The translations under genes and the position numbers were made by a program. From NCBI GenBank assembly GCA_963580285.1, contig OY757014.1, positions 102,984,072 to 103,048,071 of the forward strand: 64,000 nt of DNA. The letters are read 5' to 3'. Numbering within the stretch: position 1 is the first letter of the stretch; every line of letters starts with the position of its first letter. Positions 10,310-20,948 of this stretch are shown in pieces. The notes under the pieces were generated by a model that was not told the origin of the DNA, made no database searches, and saw only the letters and a program-made list of their open reading frames with translations. Source of the stretch: Lucinisca nassula. Its lineage: Eukaryota; Mollusca; Bivalvia; Lucinida; Lucinidae.

Positions 10310-10466
10310 ATTTCTTTACTGCATGCAAAATTTTTGTGTCAGTGTCCAATCATATAGTGCATAGTGAAGACTGACCAAACTGTGGGGCCTAAATATTTTC
10401 TATGAAAGAGATCTGTTAAAGCAAGCAGTACTGAAAAGTATGGAGTGTACAATATTTCTGGGCCAG

Positions 10467-10556
10467 ACTAGCAGGTTTTGGCAATTTAAGCCTCATCAGT
10501 GACCCTCAGATATTTTCAAAATTCCTTAATCGATCAATGATCCCAAAGGACGAGAA
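10467..10556 (-). repeat. Dispersed repeat R1, copy 3 (inverted)
   Basis: Reads GCCTCATCAGTGACC, AATATTTTC-type and TGATCCCAAAGGAC, the complement of the repeat at 221 and 958. It ends just before the MITE-B at 10562. Confidence 0.55.
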
Positions 10557-10561
10557 TATAT

Positions 10562-12219
10562 CATTACGATAACACACCAGTGTGACACAGTGCATTCTTT
10601 CATATCTCCAAAATGACTACTTTGCCAGAAGAAAATTTTAAGCTATTTTTAGCTCGTCTGTTTTTTGAAAAAAAACTTTCGAGCTATTGTCATCACTCCG
10701 GCGTCTGCGTTGTCGTCGTCTGGCGTCGTCGTTCCAAAAAAACTTAACCTTGGCTATAACTTAAAAAGTATTAGACCTAGCCTCATGAAACTTCATACAC
10801 ACACTCATCATCACAAGAGCTACATTTTGACCAAGGACCATAACAACATTGTTGATTTTGGCTGAATTATCTCCCCTTTTCCAATTTTTTTCTGAAACAC
10901 ATTTTTGAGAAAAAACTTTCGAGCTATTGTCATCACTCCGGCGTCTGCGTTGTCGTTGTCGTCGTCTGGCGTCGTCTGGCGTCGTCGTTCCAAAAAAACT
11001 TAACCTTGGCTATAACTTAAAAAGTATTAGACCTAGCCTCATGAAACTTCATACACACACTCATCATCACAAGAGCTACATTTTGACCAAGGACCATAAC
11101 AACATTGTTGATTTTGGCTGAATTATCTCCCCTTTTCCAATTTTTTTCTGAAACACATTTTTTGCTCTCATTTTAATACTATACACAACAGAGCCTTCAA
11201 ACTTCACATGAATGTTCCTTGGGACAAGACCTTTTCAGTGATACCACACTTTTTGATCGGTGACCTTGACCTTTGAACTTTGACCTATTTTTCGAAAATT
11301 TAACCGAAAACCTTAACCTTGACCATATTTCCAAAAGTATTTGGCCTACCTTCATGAAACTTCATACACATACTCACCATCACAAGAGCTACATTCCCTA
11401 CAAGTTTTATAACTCCATCTTGCAATTTGATTGAATTATCTCCCCTTTTCTCTCCATTTTTTTTAAATTGTTTTTGTTTCTTATTTCAATACTATTCACA
11501 ACAGAGCCTTCCAACTTCACATGAATGTTCCTTGGGACAAGACCTTTTCATTCATACCACGCTTTTTGACCTGTGACCTTGACCTTTGAACTTTGACCTA
11601 TTTTTCGAAAAATTAACCAAAAAACTTAACCTTGACCATATTTCCAGAAGTATTTGGCCTGCCTTCATGAAACTTCATACTCACACTCACCCATCATCAC
11701 AAGAGCTACATTTTGACCAAGGGTCATAAATATATTATTGATTTTGGCTGCATTATCTCCCCTTTTCCAATTTCTTTCTCAAACACATATTTTGCTCTCA
11801 TTTCAGTACTGTTTGTAACAGAGCCTTCAAACTTCACACGGATGTTCCTTAGGACAAGCCCTTTTCAGTGATACCACACTTTTTGGCCTGTGACCTTGAC
11901 CTTTTCACTTTGACCTATTTTTTTTAAAAAATTAACCAAAACCTGAACCTTGACCATATTTCAAAATGTATTTGATTTGTCTATGTGACATGGAAAAACA
12001 GACGAGCATGGCGCCGCTTGCGGTGCTCTTGTTCTTATTTATACTCCACACATAGGTTCTGGGTACTCGTTAGAACCGCCTGAGGCGGTTCTAACAAGTA
12101 CCCTCAATCTATGTCTGGGAGCAGAAATAAGAAAAATAATATATACCCCTGTAAACCACAGTTTTCACTATATAAACTGTGGTTTAGAGGGGTGTTCATT
12201 TCACGGACCTGTTATCATG
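10562..12219 (-). mobile_element. MITE-B copy interrupted by a Helentron-like element
   Basis: The left part (10562-10649) starts CATTACGATAACACACC and runs to CTATTTT. The right part (12033-12219) resumes TCTTATTTATACTCC, contains the core GTTAGAACCGCCTGAGGCGG and ends TTATCATG. Between them sits the element 10650-12032. Removing it restores the MITE-B order ATTTT-TCTTATTT exactly. Confidence 0.8.
10650..12032 (+). mobile_element. Helentron-like element, TAGCTCGTCTG family
   Basis: 5' end TAGCTCGTCTGTTTTTT; near the 3' end its inverse AAAAACAGACGAGC (subterminal inverted repeat), then hairpin GCGCCGCTTGCGGTGC and end CTCTTGT. It is inserted between two T residues of a MITE-B without longer duplication. 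These are traits of Helitron2/Helentron-type rolling-circle elements. It has no Rep/helicase frame. Inside are two 250-bp units (from 10660 and 10913, almost identical) and then about three 300-bp units marked by GACCTTGACCTTTGAAC and ACAGAGCCTTC. Confidence 0.75.
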
Positions 12220-12338
12220 ATAAACTATACTATAATGAAGTCTTTGCATGGCACATATGCTCATAGACCCATTTAAGTATGTCACAGTCCAGTTACACTT
12301 CTTTTTCAATGGAAGTGGTTGGAATTTTTGTGATGTAT

Positions 12339-12613
12339 TAGGAAAACATGTCTGTGTGAAAAATGGCATCCAACATGATGTCAGAAGTTACACATTTTGG
12401 GTAAAAATGATAACATATTTGTTATTTCAGCTTTTAATATAACTTGTGAGTGCTCGTTAGAACCGCCTCAACGAGGCGGTTCTCACGAGTACCCACAATC
12501 TATGTTTTTGAGCAAAAATAAAGCAGATAATGTATACCCCCATAAACCCCACTTTTCTCTATATAAAGTGGGGTTAAGAGGGGTCCTGGTTTCACGGACT
12601 TGTTATCATCATG
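12339..12613 (-). mobile_element. Divergent MITE-B copy
   Basis: Left end AGGAAAACATGTCTGTGTG, right end TTCACGGACTTGTTATCAT. Core CTCGTTAGAACCGCCTCAAC with inverse. The left end differs from standard MITE-B and matches the copy at 40803, defining a subfamily. Confidence 0.7.
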
Positions 12614-12667
12614 AATGTGTAACCGGTGTTCTTATTTTTATTCAATTTTTATTCAAGATGTTTATAC

Positions 12668-12770
12668 ATTGATTGTGGTATGCTCGGTTGCCTCGCCCCT
12701 TTGTTTGTTTTTTACTCAAAATTGTTATGCATAGATTGTGGTATATTCAGTTGCCTTGCCCCTTTTTGTT
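12668..12770 (+). repeat. Two-copy tandem duplication
   Basis: ATTGATTGTGGTATGCTCGG and CATAGATTGTGGTATATTC both lead into TTGCC-CGCCCCTTT. The period is about 61 bp with two units. Confidence 0.6.
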
Positions 12771-12960
12771 TTGGTTTAATCATGGGAAAGTTCATACTTA
12801 CAATTAAAATCATGTTGAGACTGATGTAGAAGACAAAACTAAATGCTGCAACAGGGAAGGTGGCAGGAAAGGGACAAAATGAAAGTATAACTTAATACAA
12901 TGTAAATCTTTACATTATGTATACCGTAATGATCCGAAGTATTGGGACAAACAGGCCTAA

Positions 12961-13029
12961 GCAAACAGTGTAGACCCAGATCAGACTGCTCGTAAAGAAG
13001 CAGTCTGATCAGGGTCTACACTGATTGCC
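12961..13029. mobile_element. MITE-E copy
   Basis: Near-perfect hairpin: GCAAACAGTGTAGACCCAG, AGACTGCTC, then GCAGTCTGATCAGGGTCTAC. Complete and well preserved. Confidence 0.8.
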
Positions 13030-13069
13030 ATTCTGTCTGTACCTTTTGGACTTCTTGCTGGATTGTGAG

Positions 13070-13231
13070 TGAGTGAGTGTTTGAGTTTTATGTCTCACAA
13101 AAGCTAGGTCATACAGAGATGGGACCTCGGTTTAAAGAGTAATCGGAAAGTCTGGAGAAGCCCGGGCTCGATCCTGCGATCCCTGGTTTACAAGGCGAGT
13201 AGCTTAACCACTACACCACGCAGGCTTCTAC
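13070..13231 (-). mobile_element. SINE-b copy with target duplication
   Basis: The (GTGA)n tail is at the left, the tRNA-like head at the right (ACCACTACACCACGCAGGC). TGCTGGATTGTGAG (13056-13069) is duplicated as TGCTTGATTGTGAG (13233-13246), one mismatch. Confidence 0.8.
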
Positions 13232-13446
13232 CTGCTTGATTGTGAGACAAATTCATTCAAATTTTAGGAGAATTATAGCAAGTCCAGAAGGTGTCCGAAA
13301 TTTTAGGATTTTTACGGTAGTCAACTCTCTTCATACTGACATTCAATATAACAACAAAAGTTGTTAAAACAACAATTTCAGTGGAACAAATCCACAGCTC
13401 AAGATAAGACACATGAATGGAGATATACAAAGAATAATGCACTCAA

Positions 13447-13829
13447 TACTCCAAGAAATAAATCACATTACGAAAATACGCCTATACAAATACATTGTAA
13501 CCTTTATCGCCAAAAAAATGAAAATTTTAAGATGAAAAATTGTGATATTTTTCTTATTTCTGCACAAAATATAGATTGTGGGTAATCGTTAGAACCGCCT
13601 CTATGAGGCGGTTCTAACGAATACCCACAGTCTATATTTCAGAGCAGAAATAATAAGAATAAGGTTTCCCCCTGTAAACCCCAGTTTTACTATATAAAAG
13701 TGGTGTTCAAGGGGGTCAAATTATATAGGCGTGTTTTTGTCATGATATGGATATTTGTTAGAATCGCCTAGGCTATTCTAACAAATATCCAATGCATTTG
13801 TTAACAGCAGTCATGTTTCTTGGGAGTTA
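13447..13829. mobile_element. MITE-C copy interrupted by MITE-A
   Basis: Left end TACTCCAAGAAATAAAT, then the MITE-A at 13466-13744, then the MITE-C core ATTTGTTAGAATCGCCT...GCTATTCTAACAAAT (about 13753-13792) and right end TTTCTTGGGAGTTA. One family has jumped into another that shares its core. Confidence 0.65.
13466..13744 (-). mobile_element. MITE-A copy nested in MITE-C
   Basis: Ends CATTACGAAAATACGCC and GGCGTGTTTTTGTCATG. Core hairpin AATCGTTAGAACCGCCTC with perfect inverse. Confidence 0.85.
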
Positions 13830-13939
13830 CAAAGGGAAATAGCCATTTGTTACTTAATTACTCCTTATTGGGATTCCTTATATGGCAAATTCTAAACATT
13901 GTTTTCAGATAATATTGTTGTTATAACGAAGGCTGTTTG

Positions 13940-14170
13940 TATTAATTTTTTTTTTATTTTGATAGACAAAGAGTCATTTTCTATTTTGATAGACAAAGAG
14001 CTGTTTTCAATTTTGATAGACCAAGTGTTCTTTTCTATTTTGATAGACAAAGAGCTGTTTTCTATTTTAATTGACAAAGAGCTGCTTTCTATTTTCATAC
14101 ACCAAGTGTTGTTTTCTATTTTAATAGACAAAGAGCTGTTCTCTACTTTGATAGACAAAGAGCTGGTTCA
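13940..14170 (+). repeat. 27-bp minisatellite
   Basis: About eight units of the form TTTTGATAGACAAAGAGCTG plus TTTTCTA. Because 27 is a multiple of three and units lack stops, both strands stay open, giving 9-residue repeats such as SLSIKIENS on the minus strand. I regard these frames as by-products of the tandem repeat. Confidence 0.85.
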
Positions 14171-14173
14171 CAA

Positions 14174-14460
14174 TACAGTCGAACTTCAATGGCTCGAACA
14201 CATTTGGGACCTCGAAAATCTGTTCGAAACAGGGGTAGTTGGAGCCACTGAGGTTACTGTCAAGAGGCGTAACGAGATATTTGTAGACATCTTTTCGGTG
14301 TTCTATAATAAAAATGTATGCTGTGTGTACTCATTAGAATCGCCTCATCGATTCCCCCACTATTTCTTATGTAGAGGATTTCGCTAGGGGCTCAAGAATG
14401 GGTCCAACACATCCATGGTAAACGAGCCATCGGTGTTCGAGCCATTGAAGTTCTACTGTA
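14174..14460. mobile_element. MITE-D copy 1, half of core
   Basis: Ends TACAGTCGAACTTCAATGGC and CATTGAAGTTCTACTGTA. Inside, GTACTCATTAGAATCGCCTC is the left core arm; the right arm is replaced by GATTCCCCCAC. Termini starting TACAGT suggest a Tc1/mariner-type target. The 3' end lies 100 bp from the inverted copy 2. Confidence 0.75.
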
Positions 14461-14559
14461 TAAGGTACCTGTTGGTATATGCATCATGTGAAGATTCAGA
14501 TTTGTCTGCAAACCCATGAATTGTGATCAGATCCCTCACTTTTCTTCTGGGATGCATTA

Positions 14560-14911
14560 TACAGTAGAACTTCGATGGCTCGAACACCGATGGCTTGTTT
14601 ACCATGGATGAGTTGAACCCATTCTTGAGCCCCTAGCGAAATCCTCTACATAAGAAATAGTGGGGGATAATTAAGGAGATTTTAGTCTTTTATCTTGCAA
14701 ATGTATGCTGTTTGTACTCATTAGAATCGCATCGATGGGGCGATTCTAATGAGTACACACAACATACATTTTCAATAATAGAACACCGAAAGGATGTTTA
14801 AAAGTATCAAGTTATACCTCCTGGCAGTAATCTTCAGTGGCTCGAACTACCCCTGTCTCGAACAGATTTTCGAGGTCCCAAAGGTGTTCGAGCCATTGAA
14901 GTTCGACTGTA
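14560..14911. mobile_element. MITE-D copy 2, inverted
   Basis: Ends TACAGTAGAACTTCGATGGC and CATTGAAGTTCGACTGTA. The complete core GTACTCATTAGAATCGC...GCGATTCTAATGAGTAC is present. It is inverted relative to copy 1, so the pair can itself form a large foldback. Confidence 0.8.
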
Positions 14912-15011
14912 ATTCATACATGAAGCTTGCAACCAGCTAAGACTCGGATTAAACTGCACAGATGTGCACTTAGATAAGGGTGTTTGCTGGTTGTACTGGT
15001 TAGTAAATTCC

Positions 15012-15115
15012 CTTTAGAAGCCTCAATGATGTAGTGGAGAAGCTACTCACTTCATTAGGCAGGGATCATGAGCTGGATTGCTGGTTTCTCCAGACTTTCG
15101 GATAAGTTTTAAATC
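15012..15115 (+). mobile_element. SINE-b remnant
   Basis: GCCTCAATGATGTAGTGG...TTCTCCAGACTTTCGGATAA resembles the SINE-b head and body read from the opposite strand to the copy at 13070. The tail is lost. Confidence 0.5.
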
Positions 15116-15159
15116 TTTTGCTCATTTCAAGTGTATCAATTTAGCTAACCATACTTTTG

Positions 15160-15270
15160 CTGGGCAGGATTATACTCAAGCGGTTATCCAGTACAGTGCA
15201 CATTCTTTCATCAGAAACTGACATCTGCCTTTCTTGAATCAGATGGATGGAGAGTATGACTGTAGAAAAT
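15160..15270 (-). mobile_element. SINE-d remnant
   Basis: GGTTATCCAGTACAGTGCAC, TCAGAAACTGACA and TTCTTGAATCAG match the complement of the SINE-d body at 22526. Confidence 0.5.
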
Positions 15271-15281
15271 AGTCCATGATC

Positions 15282-15566
15282 CATTACGAAAACATATCTA
15301 TATAATTTTCACCCCCTTGCACCCCACTTTTATATAGTAAAACTGAGGTTTACAGGGGGTAAACCTTATTTTTCTTATTTCTGCTCAAAAATATAGATTG
15401 TGGGTACTAGTTGGCACCGCCTCTATAAGGCGGTTCTAACGAGTACCTGCAGTCTATATTTTGAGCAGAAATAAGAAAAATATTACAAATTTTCTTCTCA
15501 AAATTTTTGTGTTTTTTTTCGTTGTTAAAGTTTACAATGCATTTATATAGACGTGTTTGCGTAATG
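15282..15566 (+). mobile_element. MITE-A copy
   Basis: Ends CATTACGAAAACATATC and GACGTGTTTGCGTAATG. Core GTACTAGTTGGCACCGCCTC / GGCGGTTCTAACGAGTAC is slightly decayed on one arm. Confidence 0.8.
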
Positions 15567-15752
15567 AAATATTCTATGATCAATCACCGCCAATCAGTTT
15601 TGTCAGCCGAGCAGGTATCGAACCAGAGACTTTCTGGTCACCAGTCAGACGTCCATCCAACGGAGTTAGATAGGCCGACAGTATTTTAACTAAGGTCCCG
15701 TCTCCAAATGACCTTACTTGTTTATGGGATCTAACACCCAAGCAAATAAACA

Positions 15753-16017
15753 CATCATGTTAACAAGTCCGTGGAATGAACACCCTAAACCCCACTTCTT
15801 ACAGAGAAAACTGGGGTTTATGGGCGTATACATTATTTTTCTTATTTCTGCTCCAAGACATCGGTTGTGGGTACTCGTTAGAACCACTACAATGAGGCGG
15901 TTCTATAGAGCACCCACAACCTATGTTTGCAGTATAAATAAGAAAATATCACAGATTTTCATAAAAAAAGTAGCCAGTTTGAAGATGTAAATGTCGCACG
16001 GGTGTGTCAACAAAATG
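15753..16017 (+). mobile_element. MITE-B copy
   Basis: Left end CATCATGTTAACAAGTCCG, right end ACGGGTGTGTCAACAAAATG. Core GTACTCGTTAGAACCACTAC / GAGGCGGTTCTATAGAGCAC. Confidence 0.8.
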
Positions 16018-16300
16018 AATTTGCTTGTTTTGCTGTGATTTGATTTAGAAATAAATATATGTTAAGATGCCTTATTGAATGACTATTTTGTGATAATGCT
16101 TTAATTTGACCCTGGGATAACTTCAGTAGATGAGTATTTTAAGATGAATATTTTTTTTATATTTGTTTGGAAGTTTTAATAACCAAGTCAGCACTATATA
16201 GGGCATGTGATTCTGTTAAGCAATGTTGGACTTCACTTTGTAAACAATTTACCAGTTCAGTTTGGCTGTTGACATTGTAAACTACAGTAGTGTTTGGTAG

Positions 16301-16592
16301 TTTGTTTGTTTGAGTTGAGGTTGTATGTCCCAATCAACACTGTTTAGGCCATTTTGGAGGTGTTGCTTCTTATTTTGTTATTTTGTTGGTCTTTTACAGG
16401 ATATTTAGATGAAATGACATCTTATTCTTAAGCCCTGCCACCCAAAGAAACCACTAGGGTCTATATCCAGGGATCACTTGCATCATTTTGCCTTGGCAGG
16501 CTTAGACCTAAGCATTTTACAAGTACTCGTGTTCAGCCGGTTTCAGGTAGGAAGCATCATGCAGCCTTACCTATTTCTCCAAGCCCTGGTGG
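16301..16592 (-). mobile_element. SINE-V copy, old
   Basis: Tail at the left (GTTTGTTTGTTTGAGTTGAGG, CAACACTGTTTAGGCCATTT), head at the right (ATTTCTCCAAGCCCTGGTGG). Strongly diverged from the copies at 41651 and 45180. Confidence 0.7.
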
Positions 16593-16663
16593 TTTTCTTA
16601 ATACACCATCAGGTCTTTATAACAATGCTGTTGGAGTCCGAAGCTGAAAACATGCGAATTAAA

Positions 16664-16956
16664 CATCACGAAAACAGGCCTATATATGTTCTAACCCCTT
16701 GAACCCCACTTTTATATAGTGTAACTAGGGTTTACACAGGTAAACCTTATTTTTCTTATTTCTGCTCAAAATGTAGATTGTGGGTACTCGTTAGAACTGC
16801 CTCAATGAGGCGGTTATTATCCTGGCGTTTATAATTTGTACCCACAAACTATATTCTGAGCAGAAATAAGAAAAATATTACGATTATTCATTATAAAATT
16901 TTCGATTTTTGTAGATGAAATTTACAATGTATTTGTATAGACTTGTTTTCATAGTG
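16664..16956 (+). mobile_element. MITE-A copy with loop insertion
   Basis: Ends CATCACGAAAACAGGCC and GACTTGTTTTCATAGTG. The right core arm has an extra ATTATCCTGGCGTTTATAA, breaking the hairpin. Confidence 0.8.
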
Positions 16957-16977
16957 ACAACTGTTCTATACCCAACC

Positions 16978-17050
16978 AAAAATTTATAAATTATTTAGAA
17001 AAATGACCATTTTAAGTATCTTTCTATATAATCTATACATTTTTGGGACT
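16978..17050. mobile_element. Short foldback element, copy 2
   Basis: AACCAAAAATTTATAAATTA...ATAATCTATACATTTTTGGG; degenerate relative of 1576-1653. Confidence 0.5.
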
Positions 17051-17113
17051 TGTCTTTGAGTTATGTTCAAACCATGTTATAATGAACAGTGTTCTTAACT
17101 GGGTTTGCAGTCA

Positions 17114-17354
17114 GGGACCAGTTGTTCAAAACTAACGACGTTGTTAGTTGACGTATCATTAAAACTTTGATCATTAAACATGGCAAATATAAATTTTTTG
17201 CTGAAAAAATGTAAGCAGCTTTTGCGGATGCAAAAGCTGCCCCCATTTGTTCAGCAAAAATACCAAAAATTTACATATTAAACTTGCTAGAACAGTTAAC
17301 AATATAACCACTAACGAGCTCGTTAAGCTAACAATGCTTTGAACAACTTGGCCC
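17114..17354. mobile_element. MITE-G copy
   Basis: Ends GGGACCAGTTGTTCAAAAC and GAACAACTTGGCCC. Inner palindrome AGCAGCTTTTGCGGATGC / GCAAAAGCTGC lies inside outer arms TTTTTGCTGAA/TTCAGCAAAAA. Confidence 0.75.
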
Positions 17355-17708
17355 AGATGTACTACTGAGTGTATTTTGCAGCCAGCCAAAGTGTGTGTGT
17401 GTCTGTGTGTTTGTCAGTGTGCTAAAAAGTTCAAGGATACAATAATTGATCCTGCTCATGAGAAAAGGATTGGTATGGTGTAGGTGACCAGCAAAGGATG
17501 AACAAGCATGTGCTTAACCTCTTTGTACCAAATGGAATCTTCCTCCTTATATATGGCAAGAGACCTTTTCGAAATTTAGGGGTGACAGGTTTTGTTTTCT
17601 TCAAAATTTATTTGGAAAATGACTGATTTTTTACAAACGGTGTAGGCCCTGATCTGGGCCTTCACTGTTTGCCCGGGTACCTGTTTTGGGGGTTCGATAC
17701 AAAATGGG

Positions 17709-17917
17709 TTAACTCTTATCTTGCTGTTCACGACAACCCCTATCTTTGCAGTGTAGATCCAGATCAGATGGCTTCTGAAGAAGCCATGTGATCAGGATCT
17801 ACAGTGTTTGGCATTCAGTTTATGAATTTGTGGCAACAAATTACATCAAGTAATTTGATTGGTTGGTAGACAGAAATGGGTGTGGCTTAAATGAATATTC
17901 AGCAAGATAAGGGCTAA
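17709..17917. mobile_element. MITE-F copy, full length
   Basis: Ends TTAACTCTTATCTTGCTG and CAGCAAGATAAGGGCTAA. The centre holds a MITE-E type hairpin (GTGTAGATCCAGATCAGATG and inverse). A second MITE-E-like fragment lies just left (about 17635-17672). Confidence 0.8.
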
Positions 17918-17939
17918 ATACAGTCCCACCAGAGTTTTT

Positions 17940-18215
17940 GCTGCTATGCTGATTGGGTTTTAAACTGCAATGCTGATTGAGTTTTAAACTGCTGTGCTGG
18001 TTGGGTTTTAAACTGCTATGCTGATTGGGTTTTAAACTGCTATGCTGATTGGGTTTTAAACTGCTATGCTGATTGGGTTTTAAACCGATATGCTGATTGG
18101 GTTTTAAACTGCTAAGCTGATTGGGTTTTAAACTGCTATTCTGATTTTTTTTTAAACTGCCATGTTGATTGGGTTTAAAACTGCTATGTTGATTGGGTTG
18201 TAAACTGCTATACTG
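17940..18215 (+). repeat. 24-bp minisatellite
   Basis: About eleven units of GCTATGCTGATT + GGGTTTTAAACT. GTTTTAAAC is the best conserved part; the TGCTGATT part varies. Confidence 0.9.
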
Positions 18216-18301
18216 ATCATGGTTGAACCCAAATTATAACTATGGGGTGAGGCAATGAAAATTTATTTGTGGGATTGAAGTCATATAACCATACTTAAAC
18301 G

Positions 18302-18520
18302 GGCCTCTGTGGCCTAGTGGTTAAGAACGCTGAATCTTAATCGTTAGGTCTCTCACCACTGTGGTTCGAGCCTCGCTCGGGTCACATGTGAGATTCCAAG
18401 TTCTGCAACGGAAGGTCAGGTGGTTTTCTCCATGTACTCCGGTTTTCGCCCACCTCTGATTGACGATCGGCTCGATATGAGTGAAATAATCTTGAAAGGG
18501 CCGTAAAACCAAAACCAAAA
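18302..18520 (+). mobile_element. SINE-c copy, tRNA-headed
   Basis: A-box-like GGCCTAGTGGTTAAGAACG and B-box-like GGTTCGAGCCTC in the first 75 bp; body CTCCGGTTTTCGCCCACC; 3' end TTGAAAGGGCCGTAAAAC followed by an A/C-rich tail. The sister copy is at 50413. Confidence 0.8.
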
Positions 18521-18611
18521 ACAAAAACAATAACCATCATGACCTTCAAAATTGTTATGTAGCATTGGGGACTCGGTTCTACATCAAGGTCCACTTTGAT
18601 AACTTAGACCT

Positions 18612-18956
18612 CATCATGTGAACTTGTCCATGAAATGAAGACCCCCTATACCCCACTTTATGTAGAGAAAACTGGGGTTTATGGGGGTATACATTATTTT
18701 TCTTATTTTTGTTCCAAGACATAGGTTGTGGGTACTCGTTAGAACCGCCTCAATGAGGCGGTCCTAACGAGCACCCACAACCTAACATAGTTTGTGGGTA
18801 CTCCTTAGAACCACCTCCATGAGGGGGTTCTAACGAGCACCCACAACCTATTTTTGCAGTATTTATAAGAAAAATATCACGGATTTTCATCAGAAAAATG
18901 GCCATTTTGGAGATGTGAAAAAATGTACTATGTCGCACAGGTGTGTTATCGTAATG
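18612..18956 (+). mobile_element. MITE-B copy with duplicated core
   Basis: Left end CATCATGTGAACTTGTCC, right end GGTGTGTTATCGTAATG. The complete central hairpin occurs twice in tandem (18725-18783 and 18790-18848), the second more diverged. Confidence 0.85.
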
Positions 18957-19268
18957 AATGGGACAAAGGCAAAACAGGGGATTATTTTTGCCATTCTCTA
19001 GTTGCCAATGGCATCAGAATTAATATTTGCAGTCAGCTACATGTATATGGAAGATGATAATTATGGGCATGTGTATGGTAAAACACTGGAAAGTTAATTT
19101 CACAAACTGAAAGGCTAAATTTTTCAAGCCACGGTAGATTGTTGAGAAACATGGCTGCCAGGGGCTGGGCAGGTTTTTTCACTCTTGACATCTGGTTAGC
19201 GTAGTGGCCCATAGGCCTCTTGTTTCAATATGATCTTCACATTTTTTTTTGGATAAAACAGAATTTTT

Positions 19269-19542
19269 CCTTACGATAACTCATCCAAATGACCTCGGGC
19301 ATTCTTCCATATTTCCAAAATGGTTACTTTTTTATGAAATTTATGATATTTTTCTTATCTATACTCCAAATATAGGTTGTGTGTGCTCTTTAGAAGTGCC
19401 TCATTTAGGTGGTTCTTATAAAGGTGGTTCTAATGAGTACCCAGAACCTTTGTCTTGGAGCAGAAATCAGAAAAAAAAAATTTTACCTCACAAACCCTAG
19501 TTTTCTCTGTAAAGTTCCTTTCATTGACTTGTTCACGTGATT
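19269..19542 (-). mobile_element. MITE-B copy, core expanded
   Basis: Left end CCTTACGATAACTCATCC, right end TTGACTTGTTCACGTGAT. The core has an extra GGTGGTTCTTATAAA unit. Confidence 0.7.
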
Positions 19543-19599
19543 TAACTTGTTATAAAGAGGTTGGAATGTACCACTTTCAGTCAGAGACATAATCTTATT

Positions 19600-19880
19600 T
19601 CATTAAGAAAACACGCCTACTCAAATACATTATAACCTTTATCGCTGAAAAAAAGGAAAATTTTAAGATGAAAAATTGTGATATTTTTCTTATTTCTGCT
19701 CCTAATATAGATTGTGGATACTCGTTAGAACCGCCTCATTGAGGCGGTTCTAACAAGTACCCAGAATCTATATTTTAGAGCAGAAATAAGAAAATAAGGT
19801 TTACCCCTGTAAACCCCAGTTTTACTATATAAAAGGGGGGTTCAAGGGGGTCAAAGTTATATAGGCGTGTTTTCGTGATG
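19600..19880 (-). mobile_element. MITE-A copy
   Basis: Ends TCATTAAGAAAACACGCC and GGCGTGTTTTCGTGATG; core GTTAGAACCGCCTCATTGAG with perfect inverse. Confidence 0.85.
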
Positions 19881-20096
19881 ACATTCTTTTTCATTTTTGT
19901 CGAATGAAATATCACAAATAAGCAATAAAATACATCATGCCACTTGTTAATGTTCTGTGTTCTGTTAATTCTGTAACACTTTTTTTTTGAAGAAAATGCA
20001 TGGAGAAAATACAATGGAGAAATTGCATGGAGAAAATACTATGGGGAAAATCTATAGAGCAAATCATATGGAAAAAATCTTCTGAACAATATGAGA

Positions 20097-20097
20097 A

Positions 20098-20138
<41 letters not shown>
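20097..20138 (+). repeat. (GT)n microsatellite
   Basis: About 19 GT units directly abutting the tail of SINE-e. A shorter GT run abuts the same point of the second SINE-e at 62222, so this is the SINE tail. Confidence 0.9.
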
Positions 20139-20141
<3 letters not shown>

Positions 20142-20459
20142 TCGGGTTTAACGTCGCTTTCAACAATTTTTCACCAATCACAACGGAGTCTGGTTGCGAG
20201 AGGGAGCTCAATGCTCACTTTTATAGTGCTGCCTCACTGAAGTATCATGCCCCAGACACTTTACATGATACCACACCCAGTCACTTTATCCTGACACTGG
20301 GTCCACCAGTCCTAGCTCTACCCCATTAATCTGAGTGCCAAGTGAGGAGCAGCTAGTAGCCTAGTACCATTCTTAACGACTTTGGTATGTCGCGGCCAGG
20401 GATCGAACCCGTGACCTCCCGTTCCCCGGAGCGGACACTCTACCAACTGGTATCGCTGC
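20139..20459 (-). mobile_element. SINE-e copy, tRNA-headed
   Basis: On the minus strand it starts with a tRNA-like head (about 20400-20459; CAGGGATCGAACCCGTGACC is the B box read from the plus strand) and ends AGCGACGTTAAACCCGAATT, then (CA)n. Sister copy at 62240-62500. Confidence 0.75.
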
Positions 20460-20466
20460 TTGGATA

Positions 20467-20748
20467 CATTACCAAAACACGCCTATACAAATACATTGTA
20501 ACCTTTATTGCAGAATAATTGAAAATTTTAAGATGAAAAAATGTGATATTTTTTCTTTATTTCTGCTCAAAATATAGATTGTGGGTACTCATTAGAACCG
20601 CCTAATCAAGGCGGTTCTAACGAGTACGTACAATCTATATTTTAGAGCAGAAATAAGAACAATAAAGTTTACCCCTGCAAACCCCAGTTTTACTATATAA
20701 AAGTGGATTCGATGGGGTCAAAATTATATAGGTGTGTTTTCGTGATGC
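20467..20748 (-). mobile_element. MITE-A copy
   Basis: Ends CATTACCAAAACACGCC and GGTGTGTTTTCGTGATG; it abuts the head of SINE-e. Confidence 0.85.
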
Positions 20749-20948
20749 GTACAACCCTGTTGTTTCAGTATACAGTCAACCCTCTTTATATTGACATTCG
20801 TTACAATGCCAAAATTCGTTATAACGGCAATTTGAATGGAATGACTACTTAGCTAAAGTCTTAGCCTCGGTTCAGAGCGGCTTGGGATTCCCTCGGTTTG
20901 GAAATGCACAAACCTAGTCCATAGTCACGAAAGAGTCTTATAATCTAA

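Noticed and set aside
13892..14158. Minus-strand 88-codon frame with 9-residue repeats
   Set aside because: It follows from a 27-bp tandem repeat without stops; the plus strand is equally open.
17940..18215. CRISPR-like array
   Set aside because: Units are contiguous without spacers, and the genome is eukaryotic.
18302..18375. tRNA gene
   Set aside because: A and B boxes are present, but the sequence continues into a SINE body found again at 50413, and the acceptor stem does not pair well.
19912..20329. Two opposing frames with histidine/threonine or valine/cysteine runs
   Set aside because: They are the (GT)n tail and body of SINE-e.
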